A program made the translations under genes and the position numbers. The notes below the pieces were generated by a model. It was not told the origin of the DNA, searched no databases, and worked only from the letters and a program-made list of their open reading frames with translations. Of a DNA stretch of 64,000 nt, positions 62,406 through 64,000 are shown piece after piece; the stretch's first letter is position 1; each line of letters begins with the position of its first letter. Location of the stretch: positions 62,001 through 126,000 of the forward strand of contig NZ_AGSX01000043.1 in assembly GCF_000235745.1 (NCBI RefSeq). The letters are read 5' to 3'. This DNA comes from Stutzerimonas stutzeri SDM-LAC (GTDB lineage: Bacteria; Pseudomonadota; Gammaproteobacteria; Pseudomonadales; Pseudomonadaceae).

Positions 62406-64000
62406 ACCTTGAATTCCAGAGTTTCGATTTGCCAGTAGGGAACGTCATCGGTCCTAGCGTTTAGCGCCGGGGGTTTGGCGAAGGCTGCTTGATAAGGTTG
62501 CCAGGTTTTCGGATTGGGCTGTGGCAGCACCAGCTCGTCGGAGCGGTCGGCCTCCTTGGCGAGGCGGAATTGACCGAAAACCTTGAGACGCTGAGTGACC
62601 TTCTGCCCATAGCGTTGCAATGGGGTAAGCGTCATCACGGGAAACTGCTTCGGCAATATATAGAGCACCGAGGCCTCGTCCAGAGGGTGCGCGGTCAGCT
62701 TGGCCTCGTCGATCGGGCGATGCTCGGTGCGCTCCGCATTGAAGGCGCCATTGAGCGGAAGCACCCCCAATGCTTCCCGGGCAAAGAACTGAAAGTGCTG
62801 GGCGTCGAATAGGCCCAACAGGGGAGAGTGGATACGCACCGCCCAGTCGTCGCGCTCGAAGGGCTGGGCCGAAGTGCGACGGCATTCCAGGGCCGCGTTC
62901 AGCGGGGCGCGCTGCCGATTGAGGCTGCTGATACCCGCACGCACGCTCGCTGGCGCCAGATCCAGCCAGTCGCCTAGACGACTCACCTTGATCACGGGCC
63001 GGCCGAGGATGCCGAGCAGCTGCTGGTAGGCAACATGCGGGTCGCTCAGATGAGCGAAGCGCTGGTCGTCTCCAAGCAATTTGTCGAGCGCGCCGACCTG
63101 CCCATGATCCTTGCCAAAAGGCCCGTTCTTCATCAGCGCCTCGACGTCGCTGTCGACCAGCCAGCCGGCCAGGATGCTGCCACCGATAAACAGCGTGGCC
63201 CCGGCAATCAGCACCACCGGGTTGATGCACATACCAAAAGCGTAAGCCGTCCAGGCCGCCCCGCCCGCCGCCGCCACGCCATAGGCCAGGGCGGCATCGC
63301 GGTCGCCCTGGTGCCAGGCGCGCTTGGCGTCCCAGACGGTAATCGCCGTCGTAAAAAGCATGGCCCCGCCCGAAAGAGCGCGCAGTACTGGCAGACGAGG
63401 GTTGCCCGTCTGCTCTGCCAGATTTGCTGCCCAGCGGGTGGAGATTCTGGAAGCCTCGAGGCGTGGTTTGTTCAGCAAGCTTACGAGCTGATGCTCACCG
63501 CCAAGAATAAATTTCGATAGGTTGCCCGAGGCAACCACAAGGTCAGCCGCTGCAGATATATATCCGGCGCGATAGCGGTCTAGACCATCCCCCGCTTCCC
63601 TTTCCAAACTCCTAATCCCCTCAACCTGCGCACTCAGGTTGTACAGGGCGCAAGCCACCGCCACTACAGGCATGGAAGGCGACTGCGCGGCAGTGTCGAG
63701 TTTGCTGGCCACCGCATGTTTCCAGGCGCCGTACTTGATCACCTCAGGATGGTCGGCAGGGGCGGCGATGATGACTCCTGTCCCATGATTGGGCAGCCCC
63801 CGTCCCACCTGACGCGGGCTGGTGGAGCCGATGACCTGACCCTCCGGATTGACGACGTTCATATACAGGTAGCTCTTGCGGGTGAGGGCAGCCCGCTCGG
63901 TGGTGGTCAGGCCATAGCGCAGCCCCTCTCCTTGAACGCCCAAAATCCGTAGGTTCGAAGCCTGGGCCTGTGCTTCGCTGACCAGTTGAATGCCACGCCA
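62402..64000 (-). CDS. Putative type VI secretion effector, VasX/BTH_I2691-like (5' end outside the window)
   Basis: The frame is open to the window edge, giving 532 visible residues without the N-terminus. The part near the edge reads RKSYLYMNVVNPEGQVIGST, then a long helical region, hydrophobic stretches with small residues (AALAYGVAAAGGAAWTAYAFG; PVVLIAGATLFIGGSILAGWLV) typical of a membrane-inserting segment, and a C-terminal beta-rich domain ending YWQIETLEFKV. This layout resembles VasX-type pore-forming effectors with a helix-hairpin segment. It shares an ATGA overlap with the DUF6708-like gene, which could encode its partner. The N-terminal marker domain lies outside the window, so the call is tentative. 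Confidence 0.6.
   Translation of the reverse strand, partial: WRGIQLVSEAQAQASNLRILGVQGEGLRYGLTTTERAALTRKSYLYMNVVNPEGQVIGSTSPRQVGRGLPNHGTGVIIAAPADHPEVIKYGAWKHAVASKLDTAAQSPSMPVVAVACALYNLSAQVEGIRSLEREAGDGLDRYRAGYISAAADLVVASGNLSKFILGGEHQLVSLLNKPRLEASRISTRWAANLAEQTGNPRLPVLRALSGGAMLFTTAITVWDAKRAWHQGDRDAALAYGVAAAGGAAWTAYAFGMCINPVVLIAGATLFIGGSILAGWLVDSDVEALMKNGPFGKDHGQVGALDKLLGDDQRFAHLSDPHVAYQQLLGILGRPVIKVSRLGDWLDLAPASVRAGISSLNRQRAPLNAALECRRTSAQPFERDDWAVRIHSPLLGLFDAQHFQFFAREALGVLPLNGAFNAERTEHRPIDEAKLTAHPLDEASVLYILPKQFPVMTLTPLQRYGQKVTQRLKVFGQFRLAKEADRSDELVLPQPNPKTWQPYQAAFAKPPALNARTDDVPYWQIETLEFKV

Noticed and set aside
1-64000. tRNA, rRNA, CRISPR arrays, insertion sequences, integrases and prophage genes
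   Set aside because: I searched by eye for cloverleaf elements, regular spacer repeats and transposase motifs and found none that I could support.

Overview
The window looks like chromosome from a high-GC Pseudomonas of the stutzeri type (Stutzerimonas/Pseudomonas). The reasons are the metK - ArsR-methyltransferase - tkt - epd - pgk - fba order, the DUF4212/ActP-like symporter pair, the DUF294 + DnaQ-like pair, the YccS, PhoX, RarD, GcvR and GlcB homologues, and REP-type intergenic repeats carrying pseudomonad core sequences. I saw no rRNA, tRNA, CRISPR array, transposase or integrase. The species assignment is inference.

Layout. 1-10.2 kb: a central-metabolism block. The 5' end of metK and its ArsR-methyltransferase regulator sit behind a perfect 12-bp inverted repeat. 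Next is a small accessory module (clavaminate-synthase-like oxygenase, LysE exporter, divergent LysR regulator), then tkt, epd, pgk, two small lipoprotein genes and fba. 10.2-21.4 kb: single genes, including a stand-alone receiver, a methyltransferase, a hemerythrin, two tiny lipoproteins, a HI0933-type flavoprotein, an N-terminally truncated solute-binding gene, a YccS-like protein, PhoX, DbpA and a RimK-associated-type protease. 21.4-22.1 kb is an AT-richer gap without a gene. 22.1-33.2 kb: an ActP-like symporter unit and a DUF294/exonuclease unit flank an iron-uptake set (PepSY protein, TonB receptor, FecR, FecI). 33.4-36.6 kb: an operon of chemoreceptor, outer-membrane channel and small periplasmic PstS-like protein.

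36.8-48.2 kb: malate synthase G, GcvR, RarD, a glucose-dehydrogenase-like SDR coupled to a trehalase, an NfeD/slipin/LEA2 operon, an MBL hydrolase and a Pmp3-like peptide. 48.3-54.5 kb: a four-gene signalling operon (1167-aa hybrid kinase, CheR, CheB, receiver-kinase) without a chemoreceptor. 54.5-61.0 kb: an ABC transporter operon that also encodes an alkaline-phosphatase-superfamily enzyme and a HAD phosphatase, facing a GntR/UTRA regulator; related CTAG-centred sites lie before both units. 61.2-64.0 kb: a DUF6708-like membrane protein coupled to a large protein resembling type VI secretion effectors of the VasX/BTH_I2691 kind, which runs off the window.

The genes are tightly organised. At least nine adjacent pairs share a 4-base ATGA or 1-base TGATG overlap, so translational coupling is common. 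The clearest accessory modules are the oxygenase/exporter cassette, the iron-uptake set, the phosphatase/ABC operon and the putative type VI effector pair.
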